Origin: Pseudomonas bharatica CSV86
GTDB lineage: Bacteria; Pseudomonadota; Gammaproteobacteria; Pseudomonadales; Pseudomonadaceae
Assembly (NCBI RefSeq): GCF_000319305.2
Contig: NZ_AMWJ02000002.1
Span: forward strand, 1,874,001 to 1,938,000
Direction: 5' to 3'
Length of the DNA stretch: 64,000 nt
The notes below the pieces were generated by a model. The model was not told the origin of the DNA, did not search any database, and saw nothing but the letters and a program-made list of their open reading frames with translations. The stretch's first letter is position 1. Every line of letters starts with the position of its first letter. Made by a program: the position numbers and the translations under genes. This document shows, in pieces, positions 9,701 to 17,401 of the stretch.

Positions 9701-10665
9701 TGAGGAAGGTCCCGGACAACCTGCGCAGCATGGAGCGGGGCGGCATCTGGCGCGGGGTCTACAGCCGGGTCGGCGAAGACGGACGGGAAGCGTTCTACGT
9801 CAATGACCGCGGACGCTACTTCCAGGTGATCCACGACCCCGACCTGGATACCCTGCGTTTGCTCGATCCCCGCTACCCGCGGGCCCAGTACCGCGTGCCG
9901 ATCCGCCTCGGGCCGGGCAACCGCTGGCAGTTCAACGAGCGGGTCGGACTGCGCGGCGGGGCGCCGAGCCAGTATCTCGGGCGAGTCTGGGACGTGGCGG
10001 ATGCCTTTGCCGCGCGGACCAATCCACTGCCGCAACGTGGCGTCTTGCAGGGCGAGGGGCTGATCGCGCGGTTCAATCCGACGGGCAGCGACAATTACCT
10101 GTACTCGCTGAATATCGAGTCCTGCGTCGCGGTCTGCCTGTACAACCCGGCGACCCGAGGCGGGGCACTCATCCATGTCGACCACAATATTGGCCGGCTG
10201 GTTGAGGACGCACTGGATTCCGCCTTGCACGGCATTCGTCGTGGCGGGGAAGAAGGGCGGATCAGTGCGGTGCTGGTGGGCGGTGACTGGTTGTCCACGG
10301 CGTCGGATATCGGCGGACCGCTGCGTTCGGCCCTGGCGCGCCGGGGGATCCAGCCGCAGTGGGATCATTGGTCGTACTCGTCGTGCCTGGGCAATATCTA
10401 CGGCGTACGGTTCGACCTGGCGGACGGCGCGACCAGCGTGTTTACCTCGACCCGGTCCAGTGTGCAGAAGGTGCTCGATCCGATCCTGCTGGAGGCTTCG
10501 CTGGGCGGCAGCAGCGATATCGCCGTGCGTGCCCGGCGCTTCATGCAGCGGTTCCGCCAGGAGGTGCTGGTGCAGCGGCGTGACGGGCAGGTCACCACCC
10601 TGGCCGGCCGGCCGGCGACAGCGCAGCAGATCGAGGCGCAGGCATTGCAATTAACCAACCTCTAG
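6721..10665 (+). CDS. large dermonecrotic-type toxin with C-terminal CheD-like deamidase domain
   Basis: This protein of about 1,314 residues resembles the Pseudomonas toxins with DUF6543 (dermonecrotic/Mcf-like N-terminal) domains. A typical motif is GLVLYAPGKPDG near residue 440. No signal peptide is visible. A long helical region fills residues 1-870. A hydrophobic hairpin follows at about 880-950 (GLLYAAFPLSLAFPPLGFAL, then WVGVAIALWGIALPGAWGAL), suited to membrane insertion. After a linker, residues about 1110-1247 look like CheD: ESCVAVCLYNP, then GGALIHVDHN 17 residues from the cysteine (Cys1135, His1152), then VLVGGD, SDIGG and YGVRFDLADG. The start is set by AAGGAG at 6708, seven bases before ATG 6721; ATG 6718 is the alternative. 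The gene lies alone, opposite to its housekeeping neighbours. The family call is firm; enzymatic activity is inferred. Confidence 0.8.
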   Translation: MSMKLEDGAARLSLLQLTRWELWIDGFFDRRPYFADFALERLMVHLRTYYPEGDIAPGFPQALLRALLQRLIDGHLPDFDADLHGPLRWLAQADPEDTQEDWNERQQTVAQIIEGAATGVLEDYCQALRRQWTQRPAGLDGASAVGERFLDRLEAHCSALKTLFCAETLKRFDGDSLLQYIQDLDARWRSLFDGTGSVPEAERQQIDALVRVALGDWFGALSAEELEVLRHFQRHHGLLREQLRLLLYGVDSLEAHARLAIIDYCRLAHGLDIDPDEMQVRTSVEHPRYPVARTLRLAALVAEGPFAASPDKIRTLLRDPGALNQVLPAGFLDELLLNVDPRAGYHQALAERYANPDVFSALLDLNDMRLQQSAFIARCKGHLGADSYARVLRVRAGNGVGRDEPGDKVTGVSQFPDEPLAQLMLFYHQDDAGQLSGLVLYAPGKPDGQEWIELASLRALAVELGQWLADEAGTRYLLDRINVRGQRKAEQFYAGVRERPDAWDLTRDHRGPQHGYAQCCRYLIELGRDNHLEQVAWYEAPRWFAELTLKERQVIAGLNEDLRLLDLAMQQQVSEQESLLAFSRRTVKAAIADYLRQCGVTGEVDPETILFDFFPGLIASGKTTRTLLDLAIYGYDDNWGLDNPRMPVRSSVGQDLGRVRAAELVAYVRSAYIGQAYADSIRARFLDPADPEYAKRRALHFALAQTTLRRDVHATHGKRMINDGERDWLLEVVEQLGEVREPQGESADNIAGSGLFRFTLNGRRSTGLYVFRRIVGGVAQDWLYTPQAPDGLTLRKYRGFVGAGRGALHDWYLQHVRFVDRPEVSEWLMQLAKGERTRDTLREGNRIVDFKAEYDAFLESHASDIEAVTRSRHEVIVEQVTKGLLYAAFPLSLAFPPLGFALDAVFIAIGSYKAIASDIADDDSAALNHWVGVAIALWGIALPGAWGALTHASRAGLRKASEASRWTQLTDQARPGIRQGERAAVSVMDEQRALRKVPDNLRSMERGGIWRGVYSRVGEDGREAFYVNDRGRYFQVIHDPDLDTLRLLDPRYPRAQYRVPIRLGPGNRWQFNERVGLRGGAPSQYLGRVWDVADAFAARTNPLPQRGVLQGEGLIARFNPTGSDNYLYSLNIESCVAVCLYNPATRGGALIHVDHNIGRLVEDALDSALHGIRRGGEEGRISAVLVGGDWLSTASDIGGPLRSALARRGIQPQWDHWSYSSCLGNIYGVRFDLADGATSVFTSTRSSVQKVLDPILLEASLGGSSDIAVRARRFMQRFRQEVLVQRRDGQVTTLAGRPATAQQIEAQALQLTNL

Positions 10666-10681
10666 CAAGCGGCGCTGATCC

Positions 10682-10769
10682 CTGTGGGAGCTGGCTTGCC
10701 AGCGATGAGGCCGGCTTGGGCAGTGATGTTGTCTGGTCTGGCCTATCGCTGGCAAGCCAGCTCCCACAG
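10682..10769. repeat. REP doublet (inverted pair)
   Basis: Two REP copies in opposite orientation lie at 10682-10710 and 10742-10769, separated by about 31 bp. Both contain the GCTGGCTTGCCAGC core. They lie between the convergent 3' ends of the toxin gene and accC. The order of the two halves is the reverse of that in the other three doublets of the window. Confidence 0.85.
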
Positions 10770-10793
10770 GGTCCGTGTTGTTCTCCAGAACAA

Positions 10794-10828
10794 CAAAAAA
10801 GCCCCGAACCTGGGTTCGGGGCTTTTCG
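10794..10828 (-). terminator. Rho-independent terminator of the accB-accC operon
   Basis: A stem GCCCCGAACC / GGTTCGGGGC lies 30 bp beyond the accC stop and is flanked by A and T runs on either side, so it could work in both directions. The longer T run is on the minus strand, fitting accC. It may also stop transcripts from the toxin gene. Confidence 0.85.
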
Positions 10829-10856
10829 CATTCACCGTGAAGCAAAACCGTCCGGA

Positions 10857-12200
10857 TTACTCCGAGGCCAGCTTGTGCTCCAGGTAGTGAATGTTGACGC
10901 CGCCCTTGCAGAAGGCTTCGTCACGGACCAGCTCGCGGTGCAGCGGGATGTTGGTCTTGATCCCGTCGACGACGATTTCATCCAGGGCATTGCGCATGCG
11001 TGCCATGGCTTCGTCGCGGTCCTTGCCGTAGGTGATCAGCTTGCCGATCAGCGAGTCGTAGTTCGGTGGAACCGCGTAGCCGCTGTACAGGTGCGAATCG
11101 ACGCGAACGCCGTTGCCGCCCGGCGCGTGGAAGTGCTTGACCGTGCCAGGGCTCGGAATGAACTTCTTCGGGTCCTCGGCGTTGATCCGGCACTCCAGGG
11201 AGTGACCGCGGATCACCACGTCGTCCTGGGTGAACGACAGCTTGTTGCCTGCGGCGATGCTGAGCATCTCCTTGACGATGTCGATACCGGTGACCATTTC
11301 CGAAACCGGGTGCTCTACCTGCACGCGAGTGTTCATCTCGATGAAGTAGAAACGACCGTTCTCGTAGAGGAACTCGAAGGTACCGGCGCCACGGTAGCCG
11401 ATTTCGACGCACGCCTGGACGCAACGGGCGAAGACTTCCTGGCGGGCCTTCTCATCGATGCCCGGGGCCGGGGCTTCTTCCAGCACTTTCTGGTGACGGC
11501 GCTGCAGCGAGCAGTCACGGTCGCCCAGGTGCACGGCGTTGCCCTGGCCATCAGAGAGCACCTGGACTTCCACGTGGCGTGGGTTGGTCAGGAACTTCTC
11601 CAGGTACACCATCGGGTTGCCGAACGCAGCACCGGCTTCGGTACGGGTCAGCTTGGCCGAGGAAATCAGGTCCTCTTCCTTGTGCACCACGCGCATGCCG
11701 CGACCACCGCCGCCACCGGCGGCCTTGATGATCACCGGGTAGCCCACCTCGCGGGCGATGGCCAGCGCGGTTTCCTCGTCTTCCGGCAGCGGGCCGTCGG
11801 AGCCCGGTACGGTTGGTACGCCGGCCTTGATCATGGCGTCCTTGGCCGACACCTTGTCGCCCATCAGGCGGATGGTGTCGGCGTTCGGGCCGATGAAGGC
11901 GAAGCCGGATTTCTCGACCTGCTCGGCGAAGTCGGCGTTTTCCGCGAGGAAGCCATAGCCAGGATGAATGGCCGTGGCGCCGGTGACTTCGGCAGCGGCG
12001 ATGATCGCCGGGATATGCAGATAGGAATCCTTCGACGAGGCCGGGCCGATGCACACGGACTCGTCAGCCAGGCCCAGGTGCATCAGCTCGCGGTCGGCCG
12101 TGGAGTGTACGGCGACGGTCTTGATACCCAGTTCCTTGCAGGCACGCAGGATACGCAGGGCAATTTCGCCGCGGTTGGCGATCAGAACTTTTTCCAACAT
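10857..12200 (-). CDS. accC: acetyl-CoA carboxylase, biotin carboxylase subunit AccC
   Basis: AccC carboxylates biotin carried on AccB, using ATP and bicarbonate, in the first step of fatty-acid synthesis. The sequence begins MLEKVLIANRGEIALRILRA. It has the ATP-grasp glycine loop KAAGGGGGRGMR, then the catalytic stretches EMNTRVQVEHPVSE and SLECRINAEDP. The start at 12200 has a GGAGAG site; a start at 12221 would overlap accB and add seven non-conserved residues. The product is 447 aa, as expected. It lies 17 bp after accB in the same operon and is followed by a strong terminator. Confidence 0.97.
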   Translation of the reverse strand: MLEKVLIANRGEIALRILRACKELGIKTVAVHSTADRELMHLGLADESVCIGPASSKDSYLHIPAIIAAAEVTGATAIHPGYGFLAENADFAEQVEKSGFAFIGPNADTIRLMGDKVSAKDAMIKAGVPTVPGSDGPLPEDEETALAIAREVGYPVIIKAAGGGGGRGMRVVHKEEDLISSAKLTRTEAGAAFGNPMVYLEKFLTNPRHVEVQVLSDGQGNAVHLGDRDCSLQRRHQKVLEEAPAPGIDEKARQEVFARCVQACVEIGYRGAGTFEFLYENGRFYFIEMNTRVQVEHPVSEMVTGIDIVKEMLSIAAGNKLSFTQDDVVIRGHSLECRINAEDPKKFIPSPGTVKHFHAPGGNGVRVDSHLYSGYAVPPNYDSLIGKLITYGKDRDEAMARMRNALDEIVVDGIKTNIPLHRELVRDEAFCKGGVNIHYLEHKLASE

Positions 12201-12217
12201 CGCAGGCTCTCCGCGGT

Positions 12218-12685
12218 TCAAACGATGGTGAACAGCGGCTGGTCGAACTCAACCGGCTGACCGTCTTCCACCAGGATGGCGTCGATGACGCCGCCGATAT
12301 CGGCTTCGATGTGGTTCATCATCTTCATGGCTTCGACGATGCACAGGGTGTCGCCCTTCTTCACCGCCTGGCCGACTTCGACGAAGGCTGGCGAGGTTGG
12401 CGAAGCCTTGCGGTAGAAGGTACCGACCATTGGCGAACGGATCACGGTGCCTTTGAGCGCAGGAGCAGCAGCGGCAGCCGGAGCAGCGGCAGCAGCAGCG
12501 GCTGGAGCCGGTGCGGCAGCTGGAGCGACGGCGGCGGCAACCGGGGCCGGCGCGTAGTACTGCTGGGCTGGAGTCTTGCTGTGGCGGCTGATGCGCACCG
12601 ACTCTTCGCCTTCCTTGATCTCCAGCTCGTCGATGCCGGACTCTTCCAGCAGTTCGATCAGTTTCTTGACTTTACGAATATCCAT
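12218..12685 (-). CDS. accB: acetyl-CoA carboxylase biotin carboxyl carrier protein AccB
   Basis: AccB is the biotin carrier of acetyl-CoA carboxylase. The 155-aa protein has an N-terminal MDIRKVKKLIELLEESGIDE segment, a flexible Ala/Pro-rich linker (about residues 45-75) and a C-terminal biotinyl domain. The biotinylated lysine is in EAMKMMNHIEAD. Upstream (84 bp to aroQ) lies a perfect GC hairpin (12746-12765) without a T tract. It is therefore not a clear terminator, and aroQ-accB-accC may be partly co-transcribed. Confidence 0.97.
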   Translation of the reverse strand: MDIRKVKKLIELLEESGIDELEIKEGEESVRISRHSKTPAQQYYAPAPVAAAVAPAAAPAPAAAAAAAPAAAAAPALKGTVIRSPMVGTFYRKASPTSPAFVEVGQAVKKGDTLCIVEAMKMMNHIEADIGGVIDAILVEDGQPVEFDQPLFTIV

Positions 12686-12769
12686 TAATCATCAACTCCC
12701 AATATTTGGTCAGGGTCGTATGAACGTGATTCAAACGTTCCGGTAAGCCCGGCGATGGCCGGGCTCGCG

Positions 12770-13219
12770 TTATTCGGATTTGGCGGCCAGGTGTTCCAGG
12801 GCGGACTCCAGGGCCAGGCGATAACCGCTGGCGCCCAGGCCGCAGATCACTCCTACCGCGACATCGGAAAAGTAGGAGTGGTGACGGAACGGCTCGCGCT
12901 TGTGCACGTTGGACAGGTGCACTTCGATGAATGGGATGCTCACCGCCAGCAATGCGTCACGTAATGCGACGCTGGTATGGGTGAAAGCCGCCGGATTGAT
13001 CAGGATGAAGTCCACGCCTTCGTTACGCGCGGCGTGGATCCGGTCGATCAGTTCGTACTCGGCATTGCTTTGCAGGTACTGCAGATGGTGGCCGGCGGCG
13101 CGGGCACGCTGCTCCAGGTCCTGGTTGATCTGCGCCAGGGTCACGGCGCCGTAGACGCCGGGCTCGCGCGTGCCGAGCAAGTTCAGGTTGGGGCCGTGCA
13201 GCACCAGTAGGGTCGCCAT
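12770..13219 (-). CDS. aroQ: type II 3-dehydroquinate dehydratase AroQ
   Basis: AroQ dehydrates 3-dehydroquinate to 3-dehydroshikimate in the shikimate pathway. The 149-aa product has the type II landmarks LVLHGPNLNLLGTREPGVYG at the N-terminus, the QSNAEYELIDRIH segment, NPAAFTHTSVALRDAL and the catalytic His region IEVHLSNVHKRE. The ATG at 13219 (MATLLVLHGP) has an AAGGA site. The longer open frame upstream is non-coding and should hold the promoter. Gene order aroQ-accB-accC is conserved in Pseudomonas. Confidence 0.96.
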   Translation of the reverse strand: MATLLVLHGPNLNLLGTREPGVYGAVTLAQINQDLEQRARAAGHHLQYLQSNAEYELIDRIHAARNEGVDFILINPAAFTHTSVALRDALLAVSIPFIEVHLSNVHKREPFRHHSYFSDVAVGVICGLGASGYRLALESALEHLAAKSE

Positions 13220-13395
13220 CTGCGCATCCTTTGATTTTTGTAGGACATGAATACAAGCGCGGCGACTATGCCGCAAAGAGCGGAGCACTGTCCAGTTAAC
13301 TGCAATAGCCAGCACGATGTCCGAGGTTCGCGCGAAATATGTGACTATTTTGTTAATCCCGGTCATTGGCCGCATGTTTGCGCGGCCCCGAGAAG

Positions 13396-15168
13396 TTATA
13401 GGCGCAGATCGCCACGGATGCGCTGCAGATGTTCGGCGAATTCGCCAGCGTTGGTCTCGCCTACCACGCGTGCGGCGGTGTTTTCGCTGCCGTTCGAGGC
13501 AAAGAACAGCAGCGCCGGCGGGCCGAACAGCTGGTAGCGGTCCAGCAGGGCACGCTGTTCGGCGCTGCTGCGGGTGATATCGAAGCGTACCAGCCGGTAT
13601 TCCCCGAGCAATGGCAGCACGTTCGGTGCATTAAGCACCTCGCGTTCGATCACCTTGCAACTGATGCACCAGTCGGCATACCAGTCGAGCACCAGCGGTT
13701 GGCCGGCAGCCTTGGCTTCGGCGAGGACGCGGTCGAGTTCGGCAGGGCTGTCGATGGTTTGCCAGGTGTCGCTCTTCACCTGGCTGGCGACTCCGGCGTT
13801 GCCTGCGGCGGGCAGGGGACGCAGCGGATCGCTTTGCCCGCTCAGCGCGCCATACCAGCAGGCCACGGCGTAGACCAGCAGGAACAGGCCGAGCAACTGG
13901 GCCAGGCGCTGGCGCGGCGCCTTGTAACCGAATTCCAGGGCGCCGAGGAACAGCGCCACCCCGGCGGCCAGCAAGCCGACCAGCAGCAGGGTGACCTGCC
14001 CCGGCAGCACCCGGCTGAGCAGGCCGATGGCCAGGCCCAGCAGCAGTACGCCGATGGCGTTCTTCACCGTTACCAGCCATGGCCCGCTTTTCGGCAGCCA
14101 GGCTGCGCCGCCCGTTGCCACCAGCAGCAACGGCGCGCCCATGCCCAGGCCCAGGGCGAACAGCTTCAACGCGCCGCCCAGGGCATCGCCGCTGGCGCTG
14201 ATATACAGCAGGGCCCCGGCCAGCGGCGCGGATACGCAAGGCGAAACCAGTAGGCTGGACACCACGCCAAGGATCGCGGCGCCGAGCAGCGAACCGCCCT
14301 TGGTGTTACCGGCGACGCGGTCCAGGCGGTCGTTTAGGGCGCGCGGCAGTTTCAGTTCGAACAGGCCGAACATGGCCAGGGCGAAGATGGCGAAGAACAT
14401 CGCGAACGGCACCAGCACCCAGGCAGATTGCAGGCGTGCCTGCAGGTTCAGGCTGGCGCCGAACAGGCCCATCAATGCACCGAGCAGGGCGAAGCACGCG
14501 GCCATCGGCAGCACGTAGGCCAGCGACAGGGCCAGGCCGCGCAGGCCACCGACCTGGCCACGCAGGACCACCCCGGAGAGGATCGGCAGCATCGGCAGTA
14601 CGCAGGGGGTGAAGGTCAGGCCGACCCCGGCAAGGAAGAACAGCAGCAGGCTGTTCCAGGTCCAGGCTTGCTTGGTGGTCGCTGCCGGTGGGGTTGCGGT
14701 TTCGCTGCCGGCAATGCTCAGCCGTTCGGTTTCCGGTGGGTAGCAAAGGCCCTTGTCGGCGCAGCCCTGGTAGGTCACCACCAGGGTGAAGGGGCGTTGA
14801 TCGTCGGTGCGTGGCAGGTCGATATCGAGGATGCCGTGGTACACCTCGACATCACCGAAGAACTCGTCGTGCTTGGCTTCGCCGGGCGGCAACTGCGGTG
14901 CGCCCAGGGCGATATCGGCCGGCTCGGTGCGGAACTGGAAGCGGTGGCGGTAGAGGTAATAGCCTTCGGCGGGGACGAAGCGCAGCTTGATGGTCTTGCT
15001 GTCGCCGTCGATCAGGTTGAGCTTGAAGGCTTCGCGCACCGGCAGGAAATCGGCGCTGTTGTTCAGGGACGGTGCGCCGAGGGTGGCGCTGGGGCGGCTG
15101 TCGAACAGGCCGGCGCCCATGGCGGGCAGGGCAAGGGCCAGCAGCAGGAGGCAAAGCAGACGACGCAT
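13396..15168 (-). CDS. dsbD: thiol:disulfide interchange protein DsbD (DipZ)
   Basis: DsbD carries electrons from cytoplasmic thioredoxin across the inner membrane to keep DsbC, DsbG and CcmG reduced. The parts are in the usual order. A signal peptide (MRRLLCLLLLALALPAMGAG) is followed by a periplasmic immunoglobulin-like domain with the redox pair in QGCADKGLCYPP. Next come eight membrane helices with cysteines in TPCVLPML and SPCVSAPL, then a C-terminal thioredoxin domain with WCISCK. The 590-aa length is normal. All six catalytic cysteines are present. The neighbouring chemoreceptor and gcbA keep the PAO1-like gene order. Confidence 0.95.
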   Translation of the reverse strand: MRRLLCLLLLALALPAMGAGLFDSRPSATLGAPSLNNSADFLPVREAFKLNLIDGDSKTIKLRFVPAEGYYLYRHRFQFRTEPADIALGAPQLPPGEAKHDEFFGDVEVYHGILDIDLPRTDDQRPFTLVVTYQGCADKGLCYPPETERLSIAGSETATPPAATTKQAWTWNSLLLFFLAGVGLTFTPCVLPMLPILSGVVLRGQVGGLRGLALSLAYVLPMAACFALLGALMGLFGASLNLQARLQSAWVLVPFAMFFAIFALAMFGLFELKLPRALNDRLDRVAGNTKGGSLLGAAILGVVSSLLVSPCVSAPLAGALLYISASGDALGGALKLFALGLGMGAPLLLVATGGAAWLPKSGPWLVTVKNAIGVLLLGLAIGLLSRVLPGQVTLLLVGLLAAGVALFLGALEFGYKAPRQRLAQLLGLFLLVYAVACWYGALSGQSDPLRPLPAAGNAGVASQVKSDTWQTIDSPAELDRVLAEAKAAGQPLVLDWYADWCISCKVIEREVLNAPNVLPLLGEYRLVRFDITRSSAEQRALLDRYQLFGPPALLFFASNGSENTAARVVGETNAGEFAEHLQRIRGDLRL

Positions 15169-15239
15169 GGTGGGCTCGCGGGGTGGGGCGGAAATTCCCG
15201 CATCATAGCCGACTCGGGGATTTGCTGCGTTGCTGATGG

Positions 15240-15318
15240 CCTCATCGCTGGCAAGCCAGCTCCCACAGGGTTCTGCAGCGACTCGGACCCTGTGGGAGCT
15301 GGCTTGCCAGCGATGAGG
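15240..15318. repeat. REP doublet (inverted pair)
   Basis: REP copies at 15240-15268 and 15290-15318 face each other across 21 bp. They lie between the MCP stop and the dsbD start, that is, upstream of dsbD, not between convergent genes. The pair could form a long cruciform or hairpin. Confidence 0.85.
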
Positions 15319-15331
15319 CCGGAAAGAGCAC

Positions 15332-17293
15332 CTACAGACGGAAAGCCCGAACCGCTGTATTCAGTTCCCCACCCAAGCGCAACAACTGCTCGCCCTGGTC
15401 GCGCCCTTCGCCGATGCGCTGCAGGTTGTCCTCGCCCAGGCCATGAATCCGTTCGCTGTGGTCGCGAATCTCGCTGACTGCGCCGCTCTGCTGCGCCGTG
15501 ACATCGGCGATGCGCTCCGCCGTGTCGGCGATGGTCTGGATCGCCATGACGATTTCATCCAGCGCACCATCCGCTGCCTGGGCCTGGCTGGCCGTGGCTT
15601 CGGCGTGCTCCAGCTGGGCGCGCATGCCTTCCACCGACTCCTGGGCGGCTTGTTGCAGGCGGCTGATCAGGGTCTGGATCTCGCCCGTGGCGCCGGTGGT
15701 GCGTTGCGCCAGGGAGCGCACTTCCTCGGCCACCACGGCGAAGCCGCGGCCCATTTCCCCGGCTCGCGCGGCCTCGATCGCCGCGTTGAGGGCCAGCAGG
15801 TTGGTCTGCTCGGCAATCGCGCGGATCACCGTCAGTACCCCGCCAATGGTCGCCGACTCCCGGGCCAGTTCCTCGACCACCTGGGCGTTGCCCTGTACCT
15901 CGTCCACCAGCTTGCGCAGCCCGGTCAGGCTTTGGCCGATCACCGCCTGGCCTTGTTGCACCGCTTCACCGGCCTGGCGGCTGGCGTCGGCGGCCTGGCT
16001 GGCGTCGCCGGCGACCTGGACGATGGTGGCCTCCAGTTCGCCAAGGGCATCGCGGATCTGCGCGGTATCCCCGGCCTGGCGCTCGGCGCCATCGTGCAGG
16101 GCACTGCTCATGCCGGCCAGGGCGTGGCTGCTGCCGGCAACCTGCTCGGCGTTGTGGCGGATGGTCCCGACCAGTTCCACCAGGTAATCGCGCAGGCGGT
16201 TGAGCGAGTTTTGGATATCGTGCATTTCGCGGTTGCTCGGTGGCAGGTCGATCGCGCTGCTGAAGTCACCGCCCGCCCAGGCCGACAGCGCCGGGTCGAG
16301 GGCCGTAAGGACCCGCGCCAGACGTCGTTGCAGGCGATCGATCAGCAGCGCGATCAGCAGGATCAAGGCAATCATTACCCCCTGCATCAGGCGCACCTCG
16401 CTCTGGATCTGGCCATGCTGGCTGCGCACGCCGGGCTCAAGGTCGGCGATGGCCTGCTGTACGGCGGCAATGCGCGAACTGGTGGTCGCCGCCAGTTCGC
16501 CACGACGCTGGATCAGTTCACGGGTGCGTTGCAGCTCGGCCGGGTAGCGGCCGATCAGGCTGTTAAGTTCGCGGCGCAGGCCGATGGCGGTGTCTTCGGC
16601 CTCGCTCTTGGTTTGGCTTTCCAGGCCCATCATCGCGGCGAAATCGTCGGAGCCGGAGGCGCTGGCCTGTTTGACCCCCAGCAACGGCAGGGCATCGAGG
16701 ATCCTGGCCTGTTCGGCCATGAGGTTCAGCTCGCGCTCGACTTCCTCGGCCAGTTCCGCACGACCGCTGCTGACCAGCTTGTCGCGGGCCAGGGACAACC
16801 GGCTCAGGTGCAGCCCGGCTTCGAACAGCGGGGTGGTGTAGCGCGCCCCTTCCGGGTTGTTGCCGCTCTGCGCGTAGCGCAGCCATTGCTCCAGGTTGGC
16901 GCCCAGCTCGCGCTCGGCCTGTAGCAGCAGGGCCTGCGGGTCGCCCGCCAGTTTGCCGGCGGCCAGCAACTCGTTGCTGGTGAAGGAGGCCAGGCTGTCC
17001 AGGCTCGGGCGTACGCGCTGGGCCAGGTCTTCCGGCATGTGCTTGAGCTCTTCCTGAAGAGCCTGGGTGGCCTGCAGCGCGGTAGCGTGCTGCAGTGCAT
17101 CGCCACTGCCGAGGTAGGTCTGGATGTTGCGTGCCACCTGGTTCTGGAATTGCTGGGACAGGCCCAGGTAGCGCTCCATCAACAGGTAGGGGCGCTCCAG
17201 AGCCTGTTGCGACCACCAGAGGGTGGCGCCGAGGGCCAGGCAGACCAGGACCAGTAACAGGGTATTGAGATTGGTGAGCAGCTTCAGGCGCAT
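15332..17293 (-). CDS. ctpL: methyl-accepting chemotaxis protein, CtpL-like
   Basis: This is a transmembrane chemoreceptor that controls CheA through CheW. The 653-aa product has a first membrane helix at about residues 9-29 and a periplasmic helical sensor domain to about residue 305. A second helix (MIALILLIALLIDRL) leads into a HAMP region and a long cytoplasmic signalling domain with the hairpin tip EQTNLLALNAAIEAARAGE and VVAEEVRSLAQRT. The symbol rests on gene order: in P. aeruginosa the phosphate/chloroethylene chemoreceptor ctpL lies between gcbA and dsbD, as here. The ligand cannot be read from sequence. It ends 13 bp from a REP doublet. Confidence 0.85.
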   Translation of the reverse strand: MRLKLLTNLNTLLLVLVCLALGATLWWSQQALERPYLLMERYLGLSQQFQNQVARNIQTYLGSGDALQHATALQATQALQEELKHMPEDLAQRVRPSLDSLASFTSNELLAAGKLAGDPQALLLQAERELGANLEQWLRYAQSGNNPEGARYTTPLFEAGLHLSRLSLARDKLVSSGRAELAEEVERELNLMAEQARILDALPLLGVKQASASGSDDFAAMMGLESQTKSEAEDTAIGLRRELNSLIGRYPAELQRTRELIQRRGELAATTSSRIAAVQQAIADLEPGVRSQHGQIQSEVRLMQGVMIALILLIALLIDRLQRRLARVLTALDPALSAWAGGDFSSAIDLPPSNREMHDIQNSLNRLRDYLVELVGTIRHNAEQVAGSSHALAGMSSALHDGAERQAGDTAQIRDALGELEATIVQVAGDASQAADASRQAGEAVQQGQAVIGQSLTGLRKLVDEVQGNAQVVEELARESATIGGVLTVIRAIAEQTNLLALNAAIEAARAGEMGRGFAVVAEEVRSLAQRTTGATGEIQTLISRLQQAAQESVEGMRAQLEHAEATASQAQAADGALDEIVMAIQTIADTAERIADVTAQQSGAVSEIRDHSERIHGLGEDNLQRIGEGRDQGEQLLRLGGELNTAVRAFRL

Positions 17294-17401
17294 GTGCTTG
17301 ACTACCGACGGCTGGAAGGCAAGGCACTGAAGTTATTGCGATTTTATGACGCGGTTATGACGACGCGGTCGGTCAGGTCAAAAAAAAGTGGCCATTTGAC
17401 T

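Noticed and set aside
10716..12260. 514-codon open frame on the plus strand
   Set aside because: Antisense shadow of accC; it also runs through the terminator and REP.
12746..12765. GC hairpin between accB and aroQ as a terminator
   Set aside because: The stem is perfect, but neither strand has a T run after it.
15443..16924. 493-codon open frame on the plus strand
   Set aside because: Antisense shadow of the chemoreceptor gene.
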